Shown here: piece after piece, positions 1 through 6,891 of the stretch
Layout of the letters: each line of letters starts with the position of its first letter
Numbering within the stretch: position 1 is the stretch's first letter
Source of the DNA: Eubacterium sp. TM05-53
Lineage (GTDB): Bacteria; Bacillota_I; Bacilli_A; Erysipelotrichales; Erysipelotrichaceae
Direction: 5' to 3'
Length of the DNA: 8,801 bases
Assembly (NCBI RefSeq): GCF_003436425.1
Contig: NZ_QSPK01000080.1
Location: forward strand, 1-8,801
Notes under the pieces: generated by a model
The model's input: the letters and a program-made list of their open reading frames with translations, nothing else
What the model was told of the DNA's origin: nothing
Databases searched by the model: none
Translations under genes and position numbers: made by a program

Positions 1-48
1 CGACAATAGTTGGGCTTGCCCCTGCGAAGATAGCTAGCTGCCGGGTCC
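1..48 (+). rRNA. rrf: 5S ribosomal RNA, 3' part
   Basis: The first 48 bases align by eye with the 3' half of bacterial 5S rRNA. CGA-n3-TAGT, a GGGC/GCCC hairpin, then CTGCGAAGATAG and the closing strand CTGCCGGGT correspond to the E. coli segments CGATGGTAGT, GGGG/CCCC, ATGCGAGAGTAG and CTGCCAGGC. The 5' half, including the partner of the closing strand, lies left of the window. The exact 3' end is uncertain by a few bases. This places the end of an rRNA operon directly upstream of uvrA. Confidence 0.92.
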
Positions 49-64
49 TTTTTTTTTGCTTTTT
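49..64 (+). terminator. T-rich tract ending the rRNA operon
   Basis: Nine T residues (49-57), then GC, then five T residues (60-64) follow the last 5S base. No separate hairpin lies between, so the closing helix of the 5S itself, or RNA structure outside the window, would have to supply the stem. Termination is inferred from position and base composition. Confidence 0.5.
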
Positions 65-101
65 CTTGCACATTATTTCACATATCATGAACAAATGTTT
101 A

Positions 102-110
102 TGGTATAAT
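102..110 (+). promoter_or_regulatory. Extended -10 promoter of the uvrA operon
   Basis: TGG followed by a perfect TATAAT (105-110) forms an extended -10 element, 22 bases before the uvrA ATG. No good -35 hexamer sits 16-18 bases upstream; the nearest TTGCAC (66-71) is 33 bases away. This is therefore an extended -10 type candidate. It leaves a very short leader starting near 116-118, which would still contain the ribosome binding site at 120-125. No LexA/DinR-type palindrome was recognised around it. Confidence 0.65.
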
Positions 111-119
111 AAAGTGCAT

Positions 120-125
120 AGGAGG
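120..125 (+). promoter_or_regulatory. Ribosome binding site fixing the uvrA start
   Basis: AGGAGG lies six bases before the ATG at 132. It settles the start choice: a TTG at 66 in the same frame would add 22 residues that look unlike UvrA, has no ribosome binding site, and would place the coding region across the promoter. Confidence 0.85.
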
Positions 126-131
126 TTTATT

Positions 132-2981
132 ATGGACCAAAAGTATATAACAATACAAGGCACTCGTGAAAACAACCTTAAAAATGTAAGTTTAAAAATA
201 CCTAAAGATAAATTAGTCATTATGACAGGCGTTTCTGGAAGTGGAAAAACTTCTCTAGCCTTCGATACCATCTATGCTGAAGGACAACGTCGATATATGG
301 AATCTCTATCTGCTTATGCTAGACAATTTCTTGGTAATAGCGAAAAACCAGATGTTGATCAAATTGATGGATTATCACCAGCTATCGCAATCGATCAAAA
401 GACAACATCTAACAATCCACGATCTACTGTAGGAACAGTTACCGAAATTTATGATTATTTACGTTTATTATATGCACGTATAGGCGTACCTTATTGTCCT
501 GATCACCATATTCCGATTACTGGAAATACTATCAAAGAAATGATTGATAAAATCATGGAACTTCCTGATAAAACAAGATGTACAATTTTAAGTCCTGTTA
601 TTCAGGGAAAAAAAGGAACACATAAAGATTTATTAGAAAACTTAATGAAAGAAGGATATATTCGAGTTCGTATCGATGGTGAAATCAAGTATCTCGAAGA
701 ACTTGAACCTTTAGACAAAAACAAGAAACATTCAATTGATGTTGTTGTCGATCGAATTGTAAAGAGTGATGATCGTTCACGTTTTCATGATTCTTTAGAA
801 ACGGCACTAAAATTAAGTGATGGTTTAGCCATTTTATTAACGAACGAATCTGAAACTTTATTTTCAAGCAATTATGCATGTAAAGTTTGTGGTTTTTCTG
901 TACCGAAACTAGAACCAAAATTATTTTCATTTAATGCTCCATTTGGAGCTTGTCCAGAATGCAAAGGACTAGGTATTACACAAAAAGTAGATCTATCTTT
1001 ATTGATACCGGATGATACAAAATCAATTGCCCAAGGTGGCATTCATTATTATAAAAATATTGTAAATACAGAAAATCTTGAATGGCAAAGGATTCATGCG
1101 CTTATTAAATATTATGAAATAGACATGGATACTCCTATCAAAGATTTACCTAAGAAGAAGCTTAACTATTTATTATATGGTTCAGATGTACCAATCGCAT
1201 ATCAATTGAATTCTCGTTCGGGAATCGTCTCAACGAAATTAGAATACATTGAAGGTGTTTGTCCGATGATTGAACGTAGATATATGGAAACAACTTCAAC
1301 GATGTCGCGAGAGTGGTATGGCTCATTTTTGGCAGATGCGCAATGTCCAAAATGTCATGGTGCACGATTAAATAAACAGGCATTATCAGTACTTGTGGGT
1401 GGAAAAAACATTTATGAATGGACACAAATGAGTATTAGTGAAGCTATAGATTTTATGGACCATCTTGAATTAACGCCAACACAAGCTAAGATTGCAGAGC
1501 TTGTAGTTAAAGAAATTAAGAATCGTCTTTCATTTCTAAATCATGTCGGTCTTAGTTACTTAACCCTAGACCGATTAGCATCCACTTTATCAGGTGGAGA
1601 AGCACAACGTATTCGTTTGGCTACACAAATTGGATCCCGCTTAACAGGTGTTATGTATGTTTTGGATGAACCAAGTATTGGTTTACACCAAAGAGACAAT
1701 GACCGTTTGATTGGTGCGTTAAAAGATATGCGTGATTTAGGTAACACATTGATTGTGGTCGAACATGATGAAGACACAATGCGAGCAAGTGACTATATTG
1801 TGGATGTAGGACCTGGAGCCGGTGTGCATGGCGGACAAATCGTTGCAGCTGGAACTCCAGAAGAAATTATGCAGAATGAAAACTCAATTACGGGAGCTTA
1901 TTTAAGTGGACGTAAAAGAATTGAAGTACCTGAAACACGTCGCAAAGGAAATGGCAAGAAATTAAAGATTGTGAAAGCTAGCCAGAATAACTTAAAAAAT
2001 GTGAATGTTACAATTAAACTAGGTACATTTACTGTCGTTACGGGGGTTTCAGGCAGTGGAAAATCTTCATTAGTTACGGAAGTATTAACACATGGTTTAC
2101 AACATGCGCTAGGACGATTAAGAATTAAGCCGGGTGCCTGCAAAGAAATTCAAGGAATTGAAAACATTGATAAAATTGTAGAAATTGGGCAAGATCCAAT
2201 CGGTAGAACACCACGTTCAAATCCAGCCACATATACAGGTGTATTTGATGATATTCGTGATTTATTTGCGCAGACAAAAGAAGCTAAAATGTTAGGCTAT
2301 GACAAGGGACGCTTTTCGTTCAATGTGAAAGGTGGCCGTTGTGAAGCTTGTCAAGGGGATGGAATCTTACGTATTTCTATGCACTTTTTACCAGATGTTT
2401 ATGTACCTTGTGATCAATGTGGTGGAAAACGTTATAATGAAGAAACATTACAAGTCCATTATAAAGGTAAGACAATAGCGGATGTATTGGATATGACAGT
2501 TGAAGAAGCATTGGAATTCTTCAGCAATGTTTCAAAAATCAAACATAAACTACAAACACTAAACGATGTAGGACTTTCTTATATCAAGTTAGGTCAAAGT
2601 GCTACAACTTTATCAGGTGGTGAAGCACAACGTGTTAAACTAGCAAGTGAACTTCAAAAGAAGGCAACAGGGAAAACATTATTTGTGCTTGATGAACCAA
2701 CTACAGGCTTGCATAGTGATGATGTAAAGAAATTGATTGAAGTTCTACAACGCCTAGTAGAACATGGTGATACAGTATTAGTAATAGAGCACAATTTGGA
2801 TGTGATCAAATGTGCAGATCAAATTATAGATATGGGACCTGAAGGTGGACAAGGAGGAGGTACTGTGATTTGTACGGGAACTCCAGAAAAGGTCGCTGCA
2901 TGTAAAGAGAGTTATACAGGTCAATATTTAAAACCATTGTTAAAAAAAGGAGGAGACCATGGCAAAAGTAATTGTTCGTGA
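132..2981 (+). CDS. uvrA: Excinuclease ABC subunit A (UvrA)
   Basis: This 949-residue protein is the damage-recognition ATPase of nucleotide excision repair. It dimerises, finds bulky DNA lesions and loads UvrB in the cytoplasm. Both ABC ATPase modules are complete. Module 1 has Walker A GVSGSGKT (33-40), signature LSGGEAQR (486-493) and Walker B VLDEP (510-514). Module 2 has Walker A GVSGSGKS (638-645), signature LSGGEAQR (827-834) and Walker B VLDEP (852-856). Two four-cysteine zinc sites are visible: C250/C253/C274/C277 and C737/C740/C760/C763. Length is normal for the family (about 940-955). The ATG at 132 is chosen because it has AGGAGG in front. uvrB, often directly upstream in Bacillota, is absent; a 5S rRNA takes its place. 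The last 23 bases overlap hprK, so the C-terminal tail is partly dictated by hprK's ribosome binding site and start. Confidence 0.98.
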   Translation: MDQKYITIQGTRENNLKNVSLKIPKDKLVIMTGVSGSGKTSLAFDTIYAEGQRRYMESLSAYARQFLGNSEKPDVDQIDGLSPAIAIDQKTTSNNPRSTVGTVTEIYDYLRLLYARIGVPYCPDHHIPITGNTIKEMIDKIMELPDKTRCTILSPVIQGKKGTHKDLLENLMKEGYIRVRIDGEIKYLEELEPLDKNKKHSIDVVVDRIVKSDDRSRFHDSLETALKLSDGLAILLTNESETLFSSNYACKVCGFSVPKLEPKLFSFNAPFGACPECKGLGITQKVDLSLLIPDDTKSIAQGGIHYYKNIVNTENLEWQRIHALIKYYEIDMDTPIKDLPKKKLNYLLYGSDVPIAYQLNSRSGIVSTKLEYIEGVCPMIERRYMETTSTMSREWYGSFLADAQCPKCHGARLNKQALSVLVGGKNIYEWTQMSISEAIDFMDHLELTPTQAKIAELVVKEIKNRLSFLNHVGLSYLTLDRLASTLSGGEAQRIRLATQIGSRLTGVMYVLDEPSIGLHQRDNDRLIGALKDMRDLGNTLIVVEHDEDTMRASDYIVDVGPGAGVHGGQIVAAGTPEEIMQNENSITGAYLSGRKRIEVPETRRKGNGKKLKIVKASQNNLKNVNVTIKLGTFTVVTGVSGSGKSSLVTEVLTHGLQHALGRLRIKPGACKEIQGIENIDKIVEIGQDPIGRTPRSNPATYTGVFDDIRDLFAQTKEAKMLGYDKGRFSFNVKGGRCEACQGDGILRISMHFLPDVYVPCDQCGGKRYNEETLQVHYKGKTIADVLDMTVEEALEFFSNVSKIKHKLQTLNDVGLSYIKLGQSATTLSGGEAQRVKLASELQKKATGKTLFVLDEPTTGLHSDDVKKLIEVLQRLVEHGDTVLVIEHNLDVIKCADQIIDMGPEGGQGGGTVICTGTPEKVAACKESYTGQYLKPLLKKGGDHGKSNCS
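2948..2953 (+). promoter_or_regulatory. hprK ribosome binding site inside uvrA
   Basis: AGGAGG, preceded by a run of A, lies five bases before the hprK ATG and within the last codons of uvrA. The arrangement suggests translational coupling between the two genes. Confidence 0.85.
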
Positions 2982-3921
2982 TCTAGCTAAAAAATTCATG
3001 TGGACTATCGTGACTGGAGATTCAGACTCATTAAATCGTCCATTAACTTTGGCTGATACAAATCGTCCAGGATTAGAATTAGCCGGATATTTTCCGGATA
3101 CACAAACAAAACGTCTTGTCGTGCTTGGGGATAAAGAAATAGGATATATCGAAGAGCAGATGGACGAAATATCTCAACGTCGTTCTTTTGAATTTTTAAC
3201 AGGAGACAATACACCATGTATTGTGGTTGCACATGGACATGAATGTCCTCCTGTTTTAAAGGAAATAGCCGAGCGTAAAAACTTCCCTGTATTTAAAACA
3301 GAACATCAAACATCTCACGCAATTGTTAGTATCACAAACTATTTGGATGAATGTCTTGCAGAATCTGTAGTCATTCATGGAGAGTTAGTGCGTGTATTTG
3401 GTGTTGGTGTATTGATTACAGGTAGAAGTGGCATGGGAAAAAGTGAAATTGCCTTGGAACTTATCAAACGAGGCCACCAATTAGTTGGTGATGATCGTAT
3501 TGATTGTTACAAAATACACAACGAATTGATAGGAAGAACGACACCTATGTTAGAAGGGTTCATGGAACTTAGAGGTGTTGGAATTATCAATATTTCTCGT
3601 ATGTATGGAGTAGGAGCCATTGCCCATGAAACACAAATAGAATTTCAAATTGATTTAGAACCATTTAATGATTCTTATGAATACGATCGAGTTGGAATTG
3701 AAGAAAAAGAATACAATGAGATTTTAGGAATCAAAATTTTAAAGATGACGATTCCGGTTTCTCAAGGACGTCCGATGTCGTCTGTGATTGAAACAGCTGT
3801 GACAAACTTCTTATTGTTGAAAGATGGCTTAGATTCAGCTAAAGAATTTGAAGAGCGAGTGTTAGCACAAATCTCTGAGAATAAGAAGGAGGAATTCGAT
3901 GCATCTGTTTCCAAACACTAG
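2959..3921 (+). CDS. hprK: HPr kinase/phosphorylase (HprK/P)
   Basis: This bifunctional cytoplasmic enzyme phosphorylates HPr of the sugar phosphotransferase system on Ser-46, the signal for carbon catabolite control. It also removes that phosphate by phosphorolysis, yielding pyrophosphate. The 320-residue length fits the family (about 305-320). An N-terminal regulatory domain (about 1-130) precedes the catalytic domain. Family catalytic features are intact and fall at the same numbers as in the Lactobacillus casei enzyme as I recall it: H140 in HGELVRVFG, P-loop GRSGMGKS (155-162) and D178/D179 in GDDR. The second family motif, MELRGVGIIN (202-211), and the later PVSQGRP segment are also present. 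It overlaps uvrA by 23 bases and lgt by 23 bases, and no separate promoter is seen. The adjoining PpaX-like domain is a plausible partner because it could consume the pyrophosphate produced. Confidence 0.97.
   Translation: MAKVIVRDLAKKFMWTIVTGDSDSLNRPLTLADTNRPGLELAGYFPDTQTKRLVVLGDKEIGYIEEQMDEISQRRSFEFLTGDNTPCIVVAHGHECPPVLKEIAERKNFPVFKTEHQTSHAIVSITNYLDECLAESVVIHGELVRVFGVGVLITGRSGMGKSEIALELIKRGHQLVGDDRIDCYKIHNELIGRTTPMLEGFMELRGVGIINISRMYGVGAIAHETQIEFQIDLEPFNDSYEYDRVGIEEKEYNEILGIKILKMTIPVSQGRPMSSVIETAVTNFLLLKDGLDSAKEFEERVLAQISENKKEEFDASVSKH
3887..3892 (+). promoter_or_regulatory. lgt-ppaX ribosome binding site inside hprK
   Basis: AGGAGG lies six bases before the ATG at 3899, inside the end of hprK. 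It supports starting Lgt at this ATG, which gives a normal Lgt N-terminus. Confidence 0.85.
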
Positions 3922-5356
3922 AATATTTGTTTCTTTTGGATCTTTAGAAATTGCTTGGTATGCCGTTTTAATTTTAACAGGCGCCTTATGTGCATATTTA
4001 CTATGTCAAAGAACAATGAAAAAATGGGGATATGCACCTGAAGTTCTAGATGATTATGTAGTTCCTATGTTGTTTATTGGAATTCTAGGAGCTCGAGCAT
4101 GGTATGTCATTTTTGAATGGAATTATTATTCTTCACACCTAAATGAAATTGTAGCCATTTGGAACGGTGGCTTGGCCATTCATGGTGGATTGATTGCAGG
4201 ATTTATATTCAGTTTATATTTCTTTAAAAAACGTAAAATTTCATTTCTTAGAATGTTTGATTTGATTATGCCAACAGTGTTATTGGCACAAGCCTTTGGT
4301 CGTTGGGGAAACTTTATGAACCAAGAAGCCTATGGTGGTATTGTATCTGAGAGTTTTTATACTCACTATCCAGCATTTATTAAAAATCAAATGTTTATTG
4401 ATGGAGCCTATCGTATGCCAACTTTCTTATTTGAAAGTGTATGTAATCTATTAGGATTCTTGTTTATTACATTTATTTTCCGTAAGTATTGGTACAAAAG
4501 ACGCGGTGATTGTGGATTTATGTATATGGTATGGTATGGAATTACGCGTTTTGTGATTGAAGGCTTGCGAACAGATTCTCTAATGGTACTTGGCCTTCGT
4601 ACAGCTCAACTTGTATCTTTAGCCTTAATGGTTGTTGGTTGTCTTGGCTTAATGGGTGTATTTCATAAAGCATTTCACTGGAAAAAGAAACCGGTTGTTT
4701 TGTTTGATTTGGATGGAACATTGATTGATTCACAACAATTGGTTTTTGAAACCTTTAGAAGAGTTTTTAAAGAATTAAAACCCGACTATGAATTATCAAA
4801 TGAAGAACTATATTCATTCTTTGGACCAACGCTAGAAGTAACTTTCTCAAAATATTTCCCGGAAGATCAGGTACAAAGTATTATTGATCGTTATCAAGTA
4901 ATCAATAAGGCTTTGCATAAAGATCTATTAAAGGAAGTGCCTCATGCCAAGGAAATGCTAGAGGGGTTAAAAGAAGAAAATATACAGTGTGCGGTAGTAT
5001 CAAATAAGCGTATTGAAGTTGTGAAAAGAGGACTAAAACAAGCTGGTTTAGATGGCTATTTCAAGGTTGTATTGGGAAAAGAAAATTTGCCCGAACCTAA
5101 GCCAAGTGCATCTGGCTTGATTGAAGCATGCAACTTATTACATACTAGTCATGACGATTGTATTTATGTTGGTGATAATGTTGCGGATATTGTAGCCGCA
5201 AAAAATATGGCTGCCTATTCTGTAGGGTTTAGTGTAGATGAAAAACAACGCGAAGCTTTAGAAAAAGCACATCCATGTAAGGTCATCGATGATTTAATGC
5301 AGTTAGTATCATTATGTAAGGAGGATCGCATATGGAGCGACAATACGATTTGGTAA
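3899..5356 (+). CDS. lgt: Fused prolipoprotein diacylglyceryl transferase and PpaX-like HAD phosphatase
   Basis: The 485-residue protein has two enzymatic halves in one uninterrupted frame. Residues 1-260 are Lgt, the membrane enzyme that moves diacylglyceryl from phosphatidylglycerol to the lipobox cysteine of prelipoproteins. About seven hydrophobic segments are visible, with Y21 in IAWYAV, H95 in IHGG, the signature GRWGNFMNQE (134-143) and the RF-x3-E-x2-R motif at R217-R224. Residues 266-470 are a HAD-superfamily phosphatase: motif I DLDGT (270-274), a helical cap region, motif II serine S368 in VVSNK, lysine K401 in PEPKP, and motif IV GDNVAD with D426 and D430. Free-standing Lgt is about 260-290 residues and PpaX about 215, so both halves are full length. 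Only HKAFHWKKK separates the last membrane helix from the HAD strand. No internal ribosome binding site with a start was found at the junction. In Bacillus subtilis, hprK, lgt and ppaX are consecutive genes, which points to pyrophosphatase function; phosphoglycolate phosphatase is the alternative. It overlaps trxB by 25 bases. Confidence 0.93.
   Translation: MHLFPNTRIFVSFGSLEIAWYAVLILTGALCAYLLCQRTMKKWGYAPEVLDDYVVPMLFIGILGARAWYVIFEWNYYSSHLNEIVAIWNGGLAIHGGLIAGFIFSLYFFKKRKISFLRMFDLIMPTVLLAQAFGRWGNFMNQEAYGGIVSESFYTHYPAFIKNQMFIDGAYRMPTFLFESVCNLLGFLFITFIFRKYWYKRRGDCGFMYMVWYGITRFVIEGLRTDSLMVLGLRTAQLVSLALMVVGCLGLMGVFHKAFHWKKKPVVLFDLDGTLIDSQQLVFETFRRVFKELKPDYELSNEELYSFFGPTLEVTFSKYFPEDQVQSIIDRYQVINKALHKDLLKEVPHAKEMLEGLKEENIQCAVVSNKRIEVVKRGLKQAGLDGYFKVVLGKENLPEPKPSASGLIEACNLLHTSHDDCIYVGDNVADIVAAKNMAAYSVGFSVDEKQREALEKAHPCKVIDDLMQLVSLCKEDRIWSDNTIW
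5318..5324 (+). promoter_or_regulatory. trxB ribosome binding site inside lgt-ppaX
   Basis: AAGGAGG lies seven bases before the trxB ATG and inside the last codons of the fused gene. It is the third such arrangement in this operon. Confidence 0.85.
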
Positions 5357-6246
5357 TAGTTGGTGCCGGCCCTGCTGGTTTAAGCGCAGCATTATATGGT
5401 TCAAGGGCAGGACTTAAAACTTTGATATTAGAAAATGGAGCGCCAGGTGGAAAATTGATTAAGACAAATAAAATCAGTAATTATCCAGGTATAAAAGATA
5501 TTGAAGGTACACAGTTGGCAATGGATATGTTTGAACAAGCAACATCTTTTCAAGCTGAATATGCGTATGGTGAAGTCAATAAAATCGATGAAAATAAAAA
5601 TGTATATTTAAACGATGGGAATGTTGTGAAAGGGAAAGCTGTCATTCTTGCGACAGGAACAAAGGAACGTTTATTGAATATTCCTGGGGAAAATGAAAAT
5701 CTAGGACATGGTGTTTCTTTCTGTGCAGTTTGTGACGGTGCATTTTTTAGAGATAAAGAGGTTGTAGTGATTGGTGGAGGAAACTCGGCATTAGAGGAAT
5801 CGATTTATCTTGCCGGGCTTGCGCGCAGTGTAACGATTGTGATTCGCAGAGACGTATTTAGAGCTGAAGAGCATATTCAAAAACAAATTGAAGATAACGC
5901 AAAGATTCATGTCATTAAGAAGCATATTCCTGTTCAAATTTTAAGTTCGGAAGGAAAAGTATCCGGTATTGAACTTGAAAATGTGGATACTCATGAAAAA
6001 CAAGTTATAGAATGTTCAGGTATCTTCCCTTATGTTGGACAAGATCCAAATACGGATTGTGTACAAGATTTAGGTATATTAAATGAGCGTGGCTATGTTC
6101 TAGTCGATGATGATCGTCAAACAAAAATTCCAGGAATTTATGCAGCAGGCGATGTCATTGACAAAAATTTAAGACAGGTTATTACAGCATGTAATGATGG
6201 TGCCATTGCAGCACAGCATGCATTTCATAAAATAAAAGGAATTTAA
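5332..6246 (+). CDS. trxB: Thioredoxin reductase (NADPH)
   Basis: A 304-residue FAD enzyme that passes electrons from NADPH to thioredoxin in the cytoplasm. The FAD-binding GAGPAG (11-16) opens the protein. The redox pair is C131/C134 in CAVCDG, the CAVC form also found in Bacillus. The NADPH domain has GGGNSA (148-153) and the 2'-phosphate-binding stretch RRDVFRAE (172-179). The usual histidine before RR is isoleucine here, but both arginines and the RA pair remain, so NADPH use is still expected. The C-terminal FAD motif is GDV at 273-275 in AAGDV, followed by RQVITACNDGAIAA. Length is slightly short but normal. It is the last gene of the operon and is followed by a terminator. Its presence after hprK and lgt is a conserved neighbourhood rather than a shared pathway. 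Confidence 0.97.
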   Translation: MERQYDLVIVGAGPAGLSAALYGSRAGLKTLILENGAPGGKLIKTNKISNYPGIKDIEGTQLAMDMFEQATSFQAEYAYGEVNKIDENKNVYLNDGNVVKGKAVILATGTKERLLNIPGENENLGHGVSFCAVCDGAFFRDKEVVVIGGGNSALEESIYLAGLARSVTIVIRRDVFRAEEHIQKQIEDNAKIHVIKKHIPVQILSSEGKVSGIELENVDTHEKQVIECSGIFPYVGQDPNTDCVQDLGILNERGYVLVDDDRQTKIPGIYAAGDVIDKNLRQVITACNDGAIAAQHAFHKIKGI

Positions 6247-6255
6247 TAATCCAAG

Positions 6256-6285
6256 AAACCAGGTGGAAACATCTGGTTTTAATTT
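6256..6285 (+). terminator. Intrinsic terminator of the uvrA-trxB operon
   Basis: Bases 6256-6265 pair with 6270-6279 in a ten-base-pair stem with one G-T pair, closed by a GAAA tetraloop (6266-6269). TTTTAATTT follows (6277-6285). It lies ten bases after the trxB stop. The T-tract is interrupted, so termination may be partial. Confidence 0.8.
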
Positions 6286-6319
6286 ACAAAAAAAGTAATT
6301 GAAACGGCTTACAATATGC

Positions 6320-6348
6320 TTGAAATCGGTCACTGAAAGTGATTTAAT
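6320..6348 (+). promoter_or_regulatory. Promoter of the PocR-domain gene
   Basis: TTGAAA (6320-6325), a 17-base spacer and TTTAAT (6343-6348) match the sigma-70/sigma-A consensus well. It sits 32 bases before the ATG at 6380 and after the operon terminator, so the following gene is probably its own transcription unit. A second TTGAAA at 6299 lacks a correctly spaced -10. Confidence 0.6.
6330..6342 (+). repeat. Small palindrome in the promoter spacer, operator candidate
   Basis: TCACT, GAA, AGTGA is a perfect inverted repeat with five-base arms. It fills the 3' part of the spacer and abuts the -10 hexamer, a typical repressor position. Palindromes this short can arise by chance, and no regulator binding this sequence is recognised here. 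Confidence 0.35.
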
Positions 6349-6367
6349 TAAGATAAGAAAAGGATTT

Positions 6368-6373
6368 GAGGTG
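6368..6373 (+). promoter_or_regulatory. Ribosome binding site fixing the PocR-domain start
   Basis: GAGGTG lies six bases before the ATG at 6380. An upstream in-frame TTG at 6299 has no ribosome binding site and would translate through the proposed promoter, so it is not favoured. Confidence 0.7.
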
Positions 6374-6379
6374 TTATTT

Positions 6380-6871
6380 ATGTTGCCTGAAGAAGCAATC
6401 AAAAAGGTAATGGATGCGTATTACCATATTACTGGATTAAGATGCTATTTCGTGCAAGACGAGACAGAAATTAGCAGTGCAAAGGAAAAGAATTTCTTTT
6501 GTAAATGTTTAAAAACAAGTTCATCTGCATTACATCAATGTGATGAATGTACATTTGAAAATTATACAGGAGCTTTAAAATCAAATAAACCGCAAAAGTA
6601 TGCATGTCATGCAGGACTTATCAAATGGAGTGTTCCCGTATCGCTTGCAGACGTAAAAGGTGTAATTATATCAGAAGGTGTTATTACAAAGCAGCAAGGC
6701 TTAGAAGCAGAGGATTGGGTCAATCATTTGGCAGAAACATATAATGTTTCTAGACCTATACTTTTACATAACTACACAAAAGTTGTTGTGATGAATGAAG
6801 ATCAGGTTGAAGAAAGTATTGAATTGATACAAGATCTATTAAAGTACTACAAAGCAGTAATCGAGGGTTAA
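6380..6871 (+). CDS. Stand-alone PocR-type sensory domain protein
   Basis: A 163-residue soluble protein without signal peptide or membrane segment. Its pattern fits the PocR ligand-binding domain, a PAS-like sensory module first described in the propanediol-utilisation regulator PocR. An FFCKC cluster (C41, C43) is followed by C54-x2-C57, a helix, then YACHAGL (C76, H77) and the SVPV-x5-KGVIISEGVIT core with which such domains close. In most known proteins this module is joined to an AraC-type DNA-binding domain, a histidine kinase or a cyclic-di-nucleotide domain. Here the domain makes up nearly the whole protein, and the remaining C-terminus (about 110-163) has no helix-turn-helix that I can recognise. 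It may act as a separate sensor binding a small molecule or metal-associated ligand and needing a partner elsewhere. The conserved cysteines suggest metal or redox involvement, which is an inference. It has its own promoter and terminator. Confidence 0.75.
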   Translation: MLPEEAIKKVMDAYYHITGLRCYFVQDETEISSAKEKNFFCKCLKTSSSALHQCDECTFENYTGALKSNKPQKYACHAGLIKWSVPVSLADVKGVIISEGVITKQQGLEAEDWVNHLAETYNVSRPILLHNYTKVVVMNEDQVEESIELIQDLLKYYKAVIEG

Positions 6872-6887
6872 TTCCTTCGATTTTTTT
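6859..6887 (+). terminator. Terminator of the PocR-domain gene, containing its stop codon
   Basis: Bases 6859-6867 pair with 6874-6882 (nine pairs, one G-T) around a six-base loop, 6868-6873, and seven T residues end the element (6881-6887). The TAA stop codon (6869-6871) lies in the loop, so the left arm of the stem is coding sequence. Confidence 0.85.
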
Positions 6888-6891
6888 GTAT

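Noticed and set aside
66..131. 22-residue N-terminal extension of uvrA from a TTG codon
   Set aside because: It has no ribosome binding site, covers the promoter and does not resemble UvrA; AGGAGG precedes the ATG at 132.
685..2143. Several minus-strand frames of 73-87 codons opposite uvrA
   Set aside because: They are antisense shadows of uvrA with no ribosome binding sites or recognisable domains.
3005..3232. Minus-strand 75-codon frame opposite hprK
   Set aside because: It is a shadow frame without start signals or family resemblance.
4640..4700. Internal start that would make the HAD domain as a separate protein
   Set aside because: The ATG at 4652 has no ribosome binding site and lies within the last Lgt membrane helix, so independent translation is not supported.
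4542..4733. Minus-strand frame at the Lgt-HAD junction
   Set aside because: It is antisense to the fusion and has no domain or ribosome binding site.
5722..5739. CAVC instead of CATC in TrxB as an unusual active site
   Set aside because: CAVCDG is the usual form in Bacillota thioredoxin reductases.
6299..6379. 27-residue N-terminal extension of the PocR-domain gene from a TTG
   Set aside because: It has no ribosome binding site and runs through the proposed promoter; the ATG at 6380 has GAGGTG at proper spacing.
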